Assembly (NCBI RefSeq): GCF_012641335.1
Contig: NZ_JABAID010000023.1
Location: forward strand, 1 to 55,529
Length of the DNA: 55,529 bases
Origin: Novosphingobium sp. ERN07
GTDB taxonomy: Bacteria; Pseudomonadota; Alphaproteobacteria; Sphingomonadales; Sphingomonadaceae
Reading direction: 5' to 3'
In this document: one piece after another, positions 1-8,619 of the stretch
Position numbering within the stretch: the stretch's first letter is position 1
How the letters are laid out: each line of letters begins with the position of its first letter
Notes under the pieces: generated by a model
What the model saw: the letters and a program-made list of their open reading frames with translations, nothing else
The model's database searches: none
What the model was told of the DNA's origin: nothing
Position numbers and translations under genes: made by a program

Positions 1-99
1 TTTAATCCCGTCGACGTGTTCGAAGCGTACCAAACGCTTAACCGTTGATCACGGTGATACGCGAACCCGCTTCACGCCAATTTGTCCACGCCACCTAGG

Positions 100-960
100 T
101 TAGGCTACCTTAGCCTGCTTCTCGAAGTCCATGGGGCTGAGATAGCCCAGGGTCGAGTGCCTGCGTGTCGGATTGTAGAAGCGCTCGATATAATCGAATA
201 CATCCGCGCGTGCCTGATTGCGGGAACGGTATGTTTTGCGAGCGATCCGTTCGGTCTTGAGCGAGGAGAAGAAGCTTTCCATCGCAGCATTGTCCCAGAC
301 GTTGCCGGACCGGCTCATCGAACAGGTGACGCCGTTGTGGGCCATCAGCCGCTGGAACTGCTCGCTGGTATATTGGCTGCCCTGGTCGGAGTGATGCAGG
401 AGGGCATCCGGCTTGCCGCGCCGCCAGATCGCCATGACCAGCGCGTCGGTGACGAGTTGCGCGGTCATCGTGTCGCTCATCGACCAACCAACGACGCGGC
501 GTGAGAACAGGTCGATGACGGCTGCGACATAGAGCCAACCTTGGGCAGTCCAGATATAGGTGAAGTCCGCCACCCACTTCTGGTTCGGCCCGTCGGCGGT
601 GAACTGACGATCGAGCACATTGCCGGCGATCACCGATCGCTGGCCTTCGTCCTTGGGCAGGCCGCGACGCCGGGGGCGAGCCTTGAGACCATGCGCCCGC
701 ATCAGCCGTTCGACGCGGTGCAGCCCGCATGAAAGGCCTTCGGCCAGAAGATCGTGCCAGACACGGCGCGCGCCATAGGTGCGATAGCTGGAGATGAAGC
801 TTGCACGGACCCGCGCGCCGACATCTTCGCCGCTGCGCAAACGCGCGCTCGGCGCACGCACCAGCCAGGCGTGGAAGCCACTGCGCGAGACCCCGAGCGC
901 CTCGCATATCCACGATACCGGCCAGATCCCCCGGTGCTTCGCGATGAAGGCGAACCTCAT
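100..960 (-). CDS. IS3-family transposase, orfB (DDE integrase domain)
   Basis: Catalytic part of the transposase, 286 aa. It shows the rve/DDE core: VADFTYI with the first Asp, HHSDQGSQYTS with the second Asp, and AMESFFSSLK with the Glu, followed by the usual tail motif RRHSTLGYLSPMDFE. The N-terminal part (VSRSGFHAWL) matches the HTH_21 region of IS3 OrfB proteins. Its ATG overlaps the orfA stop as ATGA. The functional protein is probably made as an OrfAB fusion, because the frame before the ATG is open back to the A7 stretch in orfA. The gene looks intact and could be active. Confidence 0.93.
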   Translation of the reverse strand: MRFAFIAKHRGIWPVSWICEALGVSRSGFHAWLVRAPSARLRSGEDVGARVRASFISSYRTYGARRVWHDLLAEGLSCGLHRVERLMRAHGLKARPRRRGLPKDEGQRSVIAGNVLDRQFTADGPNQKWVADFTYIWTAQGWLYVAAVIDLFSRRVVGWSMSDTMTAQLVTDALVMAIWRRGKPDALLHHSDQGSQYTSEQFQRLMAHNGVTCSMSRSGNVWDNAAMESFFSSLKTERIARKTYRSRNQARADVFDYIERFYNPTRRHSTLGYLSPMDFEKQAKVA

Positions 961-1247
961 ATCGAGTCCTTCGCGAAGTAGGCCGCCGCTTTTTTTAGGA
1001 TGTCGCGCTCCGCCTTCATCCGCGCCAACTCGCGGCGCAGCCGCTCAATCTCAAGCTGCTCGGGACGCAGGTTGCCGTGGCCGGGAAACGCCGATCCAGG
1101 GTCGCCTTCCGCTTCGCGGATCCACTTGCGCAGCACGTTGGCATGCACGTCAAGATCGCGCGCCGCCTCCGCTGCGGAAACGACCCGCTCCAATACCAGC
1201 TTCACCGCCTCGAGCTTGAACTCACGGCTGAACTTCCGTCGTTGCAT
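957..1247 (-). CDS. IS3-family transposase, orfA (HTH protein)
   Basis: Small DNA-binding protein of 96 aa, starting MQRRKFSREFKLEAVKLV, the standard HTH_8 (transposase_8) opening of IS3 OrfA proteins. A leucine-zipper-like stretch follows (EQLEIERLRRELARMKAERDILKKAAAYF). The ATG at 1247 was chosen over one 14 codons upstream because GGAGG lies just before it and the family motif begins there. It ends in the ATGA overlap with orfB. Confidence 0.9.
   Translation of the reverse strand: MQRRKFSREFKLEAVKLVLERVVSAAEAARDLDVHANVLRKWIREAEGDPGSAFPGHGNLRPEQLEIERLRRELARMKAERDILKKAAAYFAKDSI
989..996 (-). other. Programmed -1 frameshift site (A7G) in the IS3 element
   Basis: On the minus strand seven A residues followed by G occur near the end of orfA, read in frame as CTA AAA AAA GCG. 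Slipping back one base gives AAA AAA AGC GGC GGC CTA CTT CGC, which stays open into orfB. A7G/A6G slippery runs are the known way IS3 elements make the OrfAB transposase. Seen: the heptamer and the open -1 frame. Inferred: that it is used. Confidence 0.75.
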
Positions 1248-1395
1248 CGTCACCCTCCGGTTCCAAAAACACCTTATCTCGGTGTCCACGAAACCGGGGG
1301 CAGCTCAATCAACCGTTAGTGGGACCAATAGCGATCTGGCTTAAGCGTCCAAGAACCGTTTGGAGCCGAGCAGCTTTTCTGCGGTTATGAAACAG

Positions 1396-1427
1396 CCATG
1401 CCGGCCCCACAGAAGGGGCCGGCATGG
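1396..1427 (-). terminator. Hairpin after the first TonB-receptor gene
   Basis: A perfect 13-bp stem (CCATGCCGGCCCC / GGGGCCGGCATGG) with a 6-nt loop lies directly after the receptor stop codon at 1434. On the minus strand it is followed by CTGTTTCAT, a weak T tract. The position and strength fit an intrinsic terminator. Confidence 0.7.
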
Positions 1428-1433
1428 AAAGAA

Positions 1434-3704
1434 TTAGAAGTTGTAGTTTGCGCGGATGCCGAAGTAGCGGCGTGAATTGCGCGATAGGACCTGGTTTACC
1501 GCTGTGGCGGGGCCGCCAATCAATCCACCCAAGTTCGACGCAAAGTTCTTGTCGAATAGATTGTTGGCAAACAAGGTAATGCGGTAGGCATCATCACGCT
1601 GGCGGATGCCGATACTGCTGTTCAGCACACCAAAAGCTTTCTCGACATAAAGCGGGTTCTGGAAAAGGTCGAAGTTGACACTTGTCTGGTAACGATAATC
1701 AAGCGTTACAAAGGCGTCGAAAGGCATCGATTCCATGAAGATGTCGTACATTGTCGAAGCCGTGAACATGAACCTCGGAGCATTGGACAGCCGCTTGCCT
1801 GCGAGATTCTGCGCCTGCGCAGTGCTTGGGCCTGCGCCGTCGATATCAAAGCATCCCTGACCGGCCGTTTGCCCGGTATAACAGTTGGCAAACGGGAATT
1901 CGGTTACCTTCGCATCAAGGAAGGTACCGGAAACATCAAACGAAAGGGCGCGGGTGGGCTTGGTCTGCAATTCGAACTCAATACCGCGCGAACGCAGCTT
2001 GCCCACGTTGTCGATCTGGAACTGGATCGATCCATCAGGTTGTACCACTGCCGATTGCGACTGGAAGTTGTTGTAGTCTGTCCAGAAACCGGTGATGTTG
2101 AACTGCACCTTGTTGTCGAGGAAGCGACTCTTCAGACCGATTTCATATGCTCGCGACGTTTCCGCTTTTACCGGATTGGCAGCGCGAAACGGTGTGAAGC
2201 CTGAGGACACGTCATAGCCTTGCCCCTTGTAGCCGGTTGCGAACGAGGCATAGACCATCACCCGATCTGCCACATCCTGACGCAGCGAAATCTTTCCGGT
2301 GACGGCATCATCGGAGGCGTTGCCGGTGCAGGTACTCAGGCAGGCGGCGTTGTTCGCGGGCGGGACTGCCGCTGGGTTAAGCCGCAGGAACGAAACGTCG
2401 ATCTTCTCATGGTTGTAGCGGATGCCAGCATCCAGATGCGTCGTTTCGGCCAGATCGTAAGTGCCTTGCGCAAACGCAGCCAGCGTCTGAGTCCCAGAGT
2501 CGGCTACCCACCGGGCAAGCAGCGGACCAGAGGGACCGCGGTCGAATGAACGGTCGGTCTTTCCGTCGGCATAGAATGCACCAAGGATATACTGGAATGG
2601 ACCAGGTGCCGTCGAAACCAGGCGCAGTTCCTGTGTAAAATACTTTGTGTCGTAGGGGCTCGTCTGGACAAGCCCTGTCGGCACGCCGAAAACGGGAAGG
2701 TTGATCTGGTCGGTATCGTCCTGCGTGTCGAGGCCCCACTTCTGGAAGCTGGTCACGGAAATCAGGTCGACACTGCCAAGGTCAATGCTGATCCGGCCAC
2801 TGACGTTGGTCGACTGGCCCTTGGCGATGCCATCGTAGTTCTGGTTCAGGACATAGTTGTCCGGCCCAACGCGAACGCCGGCAAAGTTGGTCGCGATCGA
2901 TGCACCGAAAACGGTGCCACCAGCCGGAAACGTGCGGACCGTGCGCGGCGTCGAGTTGCCTTCGGTCTCGGAATGTTCGGCCGAGATCGTGATTTTCACA
3001 GCGTCAGAAAGATCGGCGACAAGCTTGCCACGAATCCCCCAGCTCTCATCCGCGCCAAGATAATTGCCGGTGGCGAGATTCTTCACATAACCGCGGAAGT
3101 CACTGTAGAAGCCGTTGATGCGGAAGCCGACGTTTTGGCCCAGCGGTCCGGAAATGCCTGCTTCGACGCGGTATTCTTCGTCCGTTGTTGCCGAGGCGGC
3201 AATTCGACCCGACAACTCTTCAGTCGGGGCGCGCGTGACAATGTTTACGACGCCCGCCGACGCGTTCTTGCCGAACAGGGTGCCCTGCGGGCCGCGCAGC
3301 ACTTCGATGCGCTCAATGTCAGTGAGAGTGGCAAAAGCCTGCCCTTGGTTGAGGATCGGCACATCATCGACGACGACCGAAACGGCAGGCTCAACGCCAA
3401 TGCTGAACACAGAGGTGCCGATGCCGCGCACGTTGATGCTGTTGCCAGTGCGCTGCGTGCCCTGCGTGATGGTAAGGCCGGGGGCGACCTGCGCCAGATT
3501 TTCAAACTGGGTGATGCCCTTGTTGATAATGGCATCTGCTGACAACGCCGTGACCGAGACCGGAACCTGCTGCAGGTTCTGTTCACGCTTCTGCGCAGTG
3601 ACGACGATTTCTTCGAGACCGGCTTCGGGCGCCTCCTGAGCATACGCTGCCTGGGCAAACGCCAAAGCCGACAAGCCAACAATCGTACGCGATTTCGTAA
3701 GCAT
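1434..3704 (-). CDS. TonB-dependent outer-membrane receptor (hexuronate locus)
   Basis: Outer-membrane active transporter of 756 aa from the ATG at 3704, chosen because GGGAGG precedes it and a clean signal peptide follows (MLTKSRTIVGLSALAFAQAAYA, cut before QE). The mature N-terminus has a TonB-box-like EEIVVTAQKR. The plug domain follows (VPVSVTALSADAI, SINVRGIG, IERIEVLRGPQGTLFGKNASAGVVNIVT), then a beta-barrel ending in an aromatic residue (GIRANYNF). It resembles the sphingomonad IroN/CirA-type receptors often linked to carbon-source uptake. It diverges from the esterase and GH2 genes, so it probably imports the glycoside or oligosaccharide they act on. The substrate is inferred from context only. 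Confidence 0.93.
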   Translation of the reverse strand: MLTKSRTIVGLSALAFAQAAYAQEAPEAGLEEIVVTAQKREQNLQQVPVSVTALSADAIINKGITQFENLAQVAPGLTITQGTQRTGNSINVRGIGTSVFSIGVEPAVSVVVDDVPILNQGQAFATLTDIERIEVLRGPQGTLFGKNASAGVVNIVTRAPTEELSGRIAASATTDEEYRVEAGISGPLGQNVGFRINGFYSDFRGYVKNLATGNYLGADESWGIRGKLVADLSDAVKITISAEHSETEGNSTPRTVRTFPAGGTVFGASIATNFAGVRVGPDNYVLNQNYDGIAKGQSTNVSGRISIDLGSVDLISVTSFQKWGLDTQDDTDQINLPVFGVPTGLVQTSPYDTKYFTQELRLVSTAPGPFQYILGAFYADGKTDRSFDRGPSGPLLARWVADSGTQTLAAFAQGTYDLAETTHLDAGIRYNHEKIDVSFLRLNPAAVPPANNAACLSTCTGNASDDAVTGKISLRQDVADRVMVYASFATGYKGQGYDVSSGFTPFRAANPVKAETSRAYEIGLKSRFLDNKVQFNITGFWTDYNNFQSQSAVVQPDGSIQFQIDNVGKLRSRGIEFELQTKPTRALSFDVSGTFLDAKVTEFPFANCYTGQTAGQGCFDIDGAGPSTAQAQNLAGKRLSNAPRFMFTASTMYDIFMESMPFDAFVTLDYRYQTSVNFDLFQNPLYVEKAFGVLNSSIGIRQRDDAYRITLFANNLFDKNFASNLGGLIGGPATAVNQVLSRNSRRYFGIRANYNF

Positions 3705-4030
3705 CAGGAACCTCCCTATTTTACCGCTTTGGACAGGCCAATTGCACAACCGAGTTCAGCGTTCAACCGGAAAATTCATCTTACCGAATTTTGTACAAGT
3801 TTGTGGCTTGGGCGCCGACGCGTGTAGAGCGGTATGTGGTATAGACCGCACATTCTGCGCTAGTGATGTCGTCTACTCCAGACATTTCCCCGCGCATTCT
3901 CAATTGGATGGTTGTCGAGAAACGCTGATGACCTTCCCACTCCTTGTTGTGGTAAGGCCAAAACATCGCTAGTGGCCAATGGGCAGAGCAACTCCGAAAG
4001 ACGAGGTGCAGAGGCGATGGGAATAGCAGA
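3705..4030. other. Divergent promoter region between TonB receptor and esterase
   Basis: A 326-base gene-free stretch separating oppositely transcribed genes. It must hold promoters for both. The only clear motif is the GntR-type site at 3950-3960. A looser inverted repeat, GCGGT...ACCGC, lies near 3830-3850. I see no small gene with a ribosome-binding site. Confidence 0.6.
3950..3960. promoter_or_regulatory. Candidate operator of the GntR/FadR regulator (TGGTAAGGCCA)
   Basis: TGGTAAGGCCA fits TGGTnnnACCA with one change. The wider string TGTGGTAAGGCC (3948-3959) matches TGTGGTAAGACC at 13769-13780, next to the regulator gene, at 11 of 12 positions. It lies 70 bases before the esterase start in the shared receptor/esterase promoter region. 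The inference is that the same hexuronate regulator controls this pair. Confidence 0.5.
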
Positions 4031-5650
4031 ATGGAAATTGCAAAGCTGGCTGGCGTGTTTTTTGCAGTGCTTATTGCATTTGCCGCATCCCTTTCGCCAG
4101 CAGTTGCGCAGGCCGGTGGTGCGCAACATCAGATACTGATTGAAAGCGGCTTGATTGAGGGGACGGCCCTGCAATCGGGCGTAGAGGCCTATCTTGGCAT
4201 CCCTTATGCCGCCGCCCCAGTTCATGAGTTGCGCTGGCGCGAGCCCGTGCCGCCAGCTTCATGGGATGGCTTGCGTCCTGCGGATACGTTCGCCCCGCAG
4301 TGCATCCAGCCGCTGCGCAACAGCAACGCCAACCAGTATTCCGGTGCGGAGACCATTTCCGAGGATTGCCTTTACCTGAACGTATGGACGCTTGCGAAAC
4401 GCAAGAACGCGCCTGTCGTCGTGTTCATCCACGGTGGTGCGTTTTTTGTCGGTTCGGGCAGCACAGGAATCTATGAAGGGGAAGGCGTTGCCAGCCAAGG
4501 CGCAGTTTTCGTCAATTTCAACTATCGCCTCGGTCCACTGGGGTTTCTTGCCCTGCCTGAATTGAGTGCTGAATCGTCTGACGGCAGCTCTGGAAACTAT
4601 GGCTTGCTCGATCAGATCGCGGCACTCCGCTGGGTTCAGCGCAACATCGAAAAATTCGGCGGCGATCCCGGCAATGTGACGATCGTTGGCCAATCTGCAG
4701 GATCAATGTCGGTACTGGCGCTTCAGGCCAGCCCACTGGCAAAGGGCCTGTTCCATCGCGCTGTCGGTATGAGCGGGGCAATGATCGGCGGACCGATTCG
4801 AATTCCGTCGCTCCAAAAGGCAGAGCAGGACGGAACCAAGCTCATGGCGGTATGGAAGGCGCAAGACCTTGCGCAGTTGCGGGCAATGCCGGCCGATCGG
4901 CTGGTCGTGCCGCGTGTACCGGGAGGTCCCACCACCGGCCCGGCGATTGATGGCCGTGTCCTATCCGCACCAATCCCCGAACTGTTTGTGCGCAAGATGC
5001 ATAGCGATGTTCCGCTGATTTTGGGGTTCACTCGTGACGAGGCTCTTGGTGGTATGGGTGCGGTCAGTGGCCTTGCCGACTATCGCGAAAAGGCAAAGGC
5101 GCAATTCGGCAGCAAGGCGGAGCGGCTTCTCTTGCTCTACCCTGCGCACACGGATGCAGAAGCCATCACGCAAGCCCGCGCCGCAGATCGCGATGGGACG
5201 GTTGCTGTAAGCATGATGAACTGGGCATCGCTTCAAAGCACCTACGGCAGCGCACCGATCTATTCCTACGAGTTTGCGCGGCCACACTCATATGCTGAGG
5301 GCGTAAAGTTCTCGGATCTCGAACCGGCCACCGCGGGCGCATACCACACATCCGAAGTACCGTTCTGGCTCGGCACGCTCGAAGCATTCAACCGCTTTCG
5401 TCAAACGCGCAACTGGAGCGACGCCGATCGGGAAATGAGCCAGGCGATGGTGCGCGCCTTGGTGGAATTCGCGCGGACCGGCATGCCTGTCTTGCCGAAA
5501 ATGGCATGGCCAAAGCTCACACAATCAAGGCCGCGCCTTGTCGAGTTTTCAGACTCTGTCGTGCAAAAGCCATGGCCTGAATTAAAAAAGCTGGATTTTT
5601 TCAAGGATTTGTATTCGAATTTCGCAGAAGGATCCGTTCAAGGCAATTGA
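4031..5650 (+). CDS. Exported type B carboxylesterase
   Basis: Serine esterase of the carboxylesterase/pNB-esterase family, 539 aa, normal length. The start gives a signal peptide (MEIAKLAGVFFAVLIAFAASLSPAVA, cut after VAQA or VA), so it probably acts in the periplasm. Motifs: EDCLYLNVW; oxyanion-loop HGGAFFVGSG; nucleophile elbow GQSAG with Ser222; Glu in TRDEALG (about 337); His in YHTSEVPFWLG (about 439). A full triad is therefore visible. The first gene of a plus-strand set with the GH2 and MFS genes, it may remove an ester from the imported glycoside, but family B enzymes are broad and the substrate cannot be read from the sequence. Confidence 0.9.
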   Translation: MEIAKLAGVFFAVLIAFAASLSPAVAQAGGAQHQILIESGLIEGTALQSGVEAYLGIPYAAAPVHELRWREPVPPASWDGLRPADTFAPQCIQPLRNSNANQYSGAETISEDCLYLNVWTLAKRKNAPVVVFIHGGAFFVGSGSTGIYEGEGVASQGAVFVNFNYRLGPLGFLALPELSAESSDGSSGNYGLLDQIAALRWVQRNIEKFGGDPGNVTIVGQSAGSMSVLALQASPLAKGLFHRAVGMSGAMIGGPIRIPSLQKAEQDGTKLMAVWKAQDLAQLRAMPADRLVVPRVPGGPTTGPAIDGRVLSAPIPELFVRKMHSDVPLILGFTRDEALGGMGAVSGLADYREKAKAQFGSKAERLLLLYPAHTDAEAITQARAADRDGTVAVSMMNWASLQSTYGSAPIYSYEFARPHSYAEGVKFSDLEPATAGAYHTSEVPFWLGTLEAFNRFRQTRNWSDADREMSQAMVRALVEFARTGMPVLPKMAWPKLTQSRPRLVEFSDSVVQKPWPELKKLDFFKDLYSNFAEGSVQGN

Positions 5651-5906
5651 GCGGCAATCACGATCTCGACCTACCATGGCGGCTTTGGCAGGGCGACGAC
5701 CTTCACCCGTTGCGATGTCTTCAGACTCGTGAGTGCCGGATCACTGTCCTCATGGAGGTCAGATGGCCGTAATTATGCTTTGCCTCAATGTCAGGCAAAA
5801 TTCGCGCAAATCTATCTGACCAAAAAATTGCGCATCCCTTGCAAAATTTCCAGGATTCCTGCAAAAATCGGACTTACCAAATTGAATGACGCCCGGAGAA
5901 GCAAAG
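5651..5906 (+). promoter_or_regulatory. Intergenic region before GH2 with inverted repeat
   Basis: A 256-base gap. It contains TTTGCCT-CAATGTC-AGGCAAA at 5779-5799, a 7-bp inverted repeat with a 7-base spacer, and shortly after it A-rich half-repeats (TTGCAAAATTT, CTGCAAAAATC). This may be an operator or the end signal of the esterase transcript. I see no clear TGGTnnnACCA site here. Confidence 0.4.
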
Positions 5907-8594
5907 ATGCCCACCACATTGTCAGATCGGCACAGAATCGCGATCTTGCTTGCCGCGTCCGGTTTGGCGCTGTCCGGCGGGGTCAGTCCGGTTCGTGCAC
6001 AAGATGGGCGCGCGGTCACCCCGCTTGATACCGGATGGAGATTCATTGCAGGCGATGTTTCGCAGGGCGTTGCGCCAGAAGCTGCCGATGTGGCGTGGCA
6101 ACCCGTATCAGTACCGCATACGTGGAACCGCGTGGGATACTATCACCACGAGCTGGGCGGCACAAACTCGCAGGCCAGCGTGAACAAGCGGCAAGGCGTG
6201 GGCTGGTATCACCTGCGCTTTGCCACGCCTGCTGGCAGCGCGGGCAAGCGGCATTGGCTTGAATTCGATGCGGCAAGCCGTGTCGCCAAGATTTGGCTCA
6301 ATGGAAAGTATCTTGGCGAACACCGCGGCGGCTTCTCACGCTTCCGGCTCGATGCAACTGCGGCAATGCGTGCCAGCGGGGACAACGAACTGGTGGTACG
6401 GGTTGACAACACCCAGCCCACGGCCGACGGCCCTACGGCAGATGTTCTGCCGCTGACCGGGGATTTCTTCGTCCATGGCGGGCTCTACCGTCCCGTGCGC
6501 CTTGTCACCACTTCGCCGCTGCACATCGACCTTGCCGATGCGGGCGGTCCGGGCGTCCGTGCCACAACCGCTTCTGCGACAGCGAAGGAGGCTGTTGTCG
6601 GGGTCACGGTTCGCGTTGCCAATGACGGCGTGCGCTCCGCCAAAGCCATGGTCAAAATCGCGCTCGTCGATCGCGATGGACGCGAGGCAGCGAGTGCAAC
6701 CCTGCCCGCCTCTCTCGCCCCGGGCAAGAGCGGCGAAGTAACGGCGAAACTTACCGTGCCCAACCCGAAGTTGTGGCAAGGCACCGCCGATCCGTACTTG
6801 TACGATCTGGTGGTCCAAATCCTGGAAGTCAACGGACAAGTCACCGACGCCCTGCGCCAGCCCTTCGGCATTCGCACAATGGCTTTCGATGCGACACGCG
6901 GCTTCTTGCTGAACAACCAGCCCTATCGCCTCAAGGGCGTCGGCTATCATCAGGATCGTGACGGCAAAGGTTGGGCGATTTCCCGGGCTGACGTCGCAGA
7001 GGATGTCGCCACGATCCGCGAAATGGGGGCCAATACCATTCGCCTGACACATTACCAGCACGGGCAGGATATCCATGACCTGGCCGACCGGGCGGGCATC
7101 GTGGTGTGGGACGAGATCCCGCTGGTTTCGATGTGGACGCTGGGCGGCAAGCGGGAGCCTGATCCGGCGCTGGTGGCCAATGCCAAATCGCAGATGACCG
7201 AATTGATTCGGCAGAACCAGAACCATGCCGCTTCGGCGATCTGGGGTCTGGCCAACGAAGTGGACTTCGGCAACTCGCTGCCTGCCTTCCTGACTGGCGG
7301 TGCAGACGGCAAGGACCTAGATCCGCTGCCGTTGCTGGGCGAATTGCAAACGCAGGCCAAGAAGGAGGACCCTTCACGTCCGACGGCGATTGCGACGTGT
7401 TGCGAAGGCCGCCTGTTCGGGTCCGAAATCGAAATTCCGATCACCGCGCCTGCCGCCGATCTTGGCGGTGCAAACCGCTATTTCGGCTGGTATTTCGGTG
7501 CAGCAAACGACCTTGGACCGCATCTGGACGGATTGCGCGCCAAGCGGCCTCAACAGCCGTTGGCGGTGACCGAATATGGCGCGGGCGGCGCGCTGACCAT
7601 CCACACCGACAACGTGCTAGGTGCTCCTGTGGATTCACGCGGGTGGGCGCAACCCGAAGAGTACGAAAGCTACATTCACGAAACCGCACTGGCGCAGCTC
7701 GATGCGCGGCCCTGGCTCTATGCCACCTGGCTGTGGAATTCGTTCGATTTCGCCACGACGGTCCGCACCGAAGGCGATGCGCAGGACATCAACACCAAGG
7801 GCCTGGTCGCCTACGATCACAAGACCCGCAAGGACGCATACTACTTCTACAAGGCCAACTGGAACCCGGCGCCGATGGTTCACATCACGTCGAAGCGTTA
7901 CGCAGAACGCGCGTACCCGGTGACGGACGTGAAGGTCTACAGCAACACCGCCAGCACCGAACTTCTGCTCAACGGGCGTTCGCTGGAGGTGAAGCAAGAT
8001 TGTCCGCAAAAGATCTGCGTGTGGAGCGCTGTGGCGCTGGATGAAGGCACCAATGCGCTTGTTGCACGGGGCTCGCACGCTGGTGGGGTGGTGGAAGACC
8101 GTGCCGAATGGACCTTATCAGCCAATACACGCCGCCATATGGTAATAGACGCTGGCACGCTGGTGGCTGGCAAGGGCAAGGATAGGGTGCTGGGTTCGGA
8201 CAACTGGTTCGAAGGCGGAAGCGTTGGCTCGCTCGACAGCGTCGCCAACTATGGCAAGCCTTCGATCCCAGCAGATATCAGCGGAACGCAGGAGCGCGAG
8301 GCGCTCGCGTCCTATCGCACCGGCACATTCTCCTATCGCGTGCCAGTGGCAAATGGCCGCTATCGCATAACGTTGTGGTTTGCGACACCTTCGACGCAAA
8401 AGCCCGGTGTCTTCGAGGTGAAGATCGGCAAGAAGGCCGTGCTGCGCAGCTTCCAGCCCGCAATCCCGGCAGCAGGCGCGGTGGCCGAATCGAAGGTCTT
8501 CACGGTCAAGGCCAAGGGCGGCCTAGCACTCGATTTCACAAGCGGCACCGGCGATGCGCGCGTTTCGATGATCGAGATCGAGCGCCTGCGCTGA
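5907..8594 (+). CDS. Exported glycoside hydrolase family 2 (beta-glucuronidase/beta-galactosidase type)
   Basis: Retaining exo-beta-glycosidase, 895 aa. The ATG at 5907 was chosen because GGAG precedes it; an ATG 7 codons upstream has no such site. A signal peptide ends near SPVRA. Domain order: sugar-binding beta-sandwich (GWYHLRFATPAG, GGLYRPVRL), immunoglobulin-like domain, TIM barrel (LKGVGYHQDRDGKGW, IRLTHYQ, WDEIPL), then DUF4982-like and malectin-like C-terminal domains (from about residue 730). The acid/base Glu is in ANEVDF (about 451) and the nucleophile Glu in VTEYGAGG (about 556). The neighbouring uronate pathway favours glucuronosidase activity. The enzyme class is solid but sugar specificity is inferred. 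Confidence 0.9.
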   Translation: MPTTLSDRHRIAILLAASGLALSGGVSPVRAQDGRAVTPLDTGWRFIAGDVSQGVAPEAADVAWQPVSVPHTWNRVGYYHHELGGTNSQASVNKRQGVGWYHLRFATPAGSAGKRHWLEFDAASRVAKIWLNGKYLGEHRGGFSRFRLDATAAMRASGDNELVVRVDNTQPTADGPTADVLPLTGDFFVHGGLYRPVRLVTTSPLHIDLADAGGPGVRATTASATAKEAVVGVTVRVANDGVRSAKAMVKIALVDRDGREAASATLPASLAPGKSGEVTAKLTVPNPKLWQGTADPYLYDLVVQILEVNGQVTDALRQPFGIRTMAFDATRGFLLNNQPYRLKGVGYHQDRDGKGWAISRADVAEDVATIREMGANTIRLTHYQHGQDIHDLADRAGIVVWDEIPLVSMWTLGGKREPDPALVANAKSQMTELIRQNQNHAASAIWGLANEVDFGNSLPAFLTGGADGKDLDPLPLLGELQTQAKKEDPSRPTAIATCCEGRLFGSEIEIPITAPAADLGGANRYFGWYFGAANDLGPHLDGLRAKRPQQPLAVTEYGAGGALTIHTDNVLGAPVDSRGWAQPEEYESYIHETALAQLDARPWLYATWLWNSFDFATTVRTEGDAQDINTKGLVAYDHKTRKDAYYFYKANWNPAPMVHITSKRYAERAYPVTDVKVYSNTASTELLLNGRSLEVKQDCPQKICVWSAVALDEGTNALVARGSHAGGVVEDRAEWTLSANTRRHMVIDAGTLVAGKGKDRVLGSDNWFEGGSVGSLDSVANYGKPSIPADISGTQEREALASYRTGTFSYRVPVANGRYRITLWFATPSTQKPGVFEVKIGKKAVLRSFQPAIPAAGAVAESKVFTVKAKGGLALDFTSGTGDARVSMIEIERLR

Positions 8595-8619
8595 TCCCGA
8601 CAAGCCACGGAAAACAAAC

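Larger units (their letters stand above)
100..1307 (-). mobile_element. IS3-family insertion sequence (orfA/orfB type)
   Basis: A two-gene transposable element on the minus strand. Its 5' terminus is recognisable: reading inward on the minus strand from 1307 it begins TGAGCTGCCCCCGGTTTCG, with the 5'-TG expected of IS3-family ends. orfA and orfB follow and overlap by 4 nt. The other terminus should lie in roughly the first 100 bases, but I found no convincing inverted copy of the 1307 end there, so that boundary is unresolved and the start given is only the end of orfB. The element sits just downstream of the TonB receptor gene and cuts that locus off from whatever lay further left. Confidence 0.85.

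Noticed and set aside
40..1317. AACCGTT at 40-46 and 1311-1317 as a 7-bp target duplication around the IS3 element
   Set aside because: IS3 elements usually duplicate 3-5 bp, the termini next to these copies are not inverted repeats of each other, and the clear TG terminus ends at 1307, not 1310.
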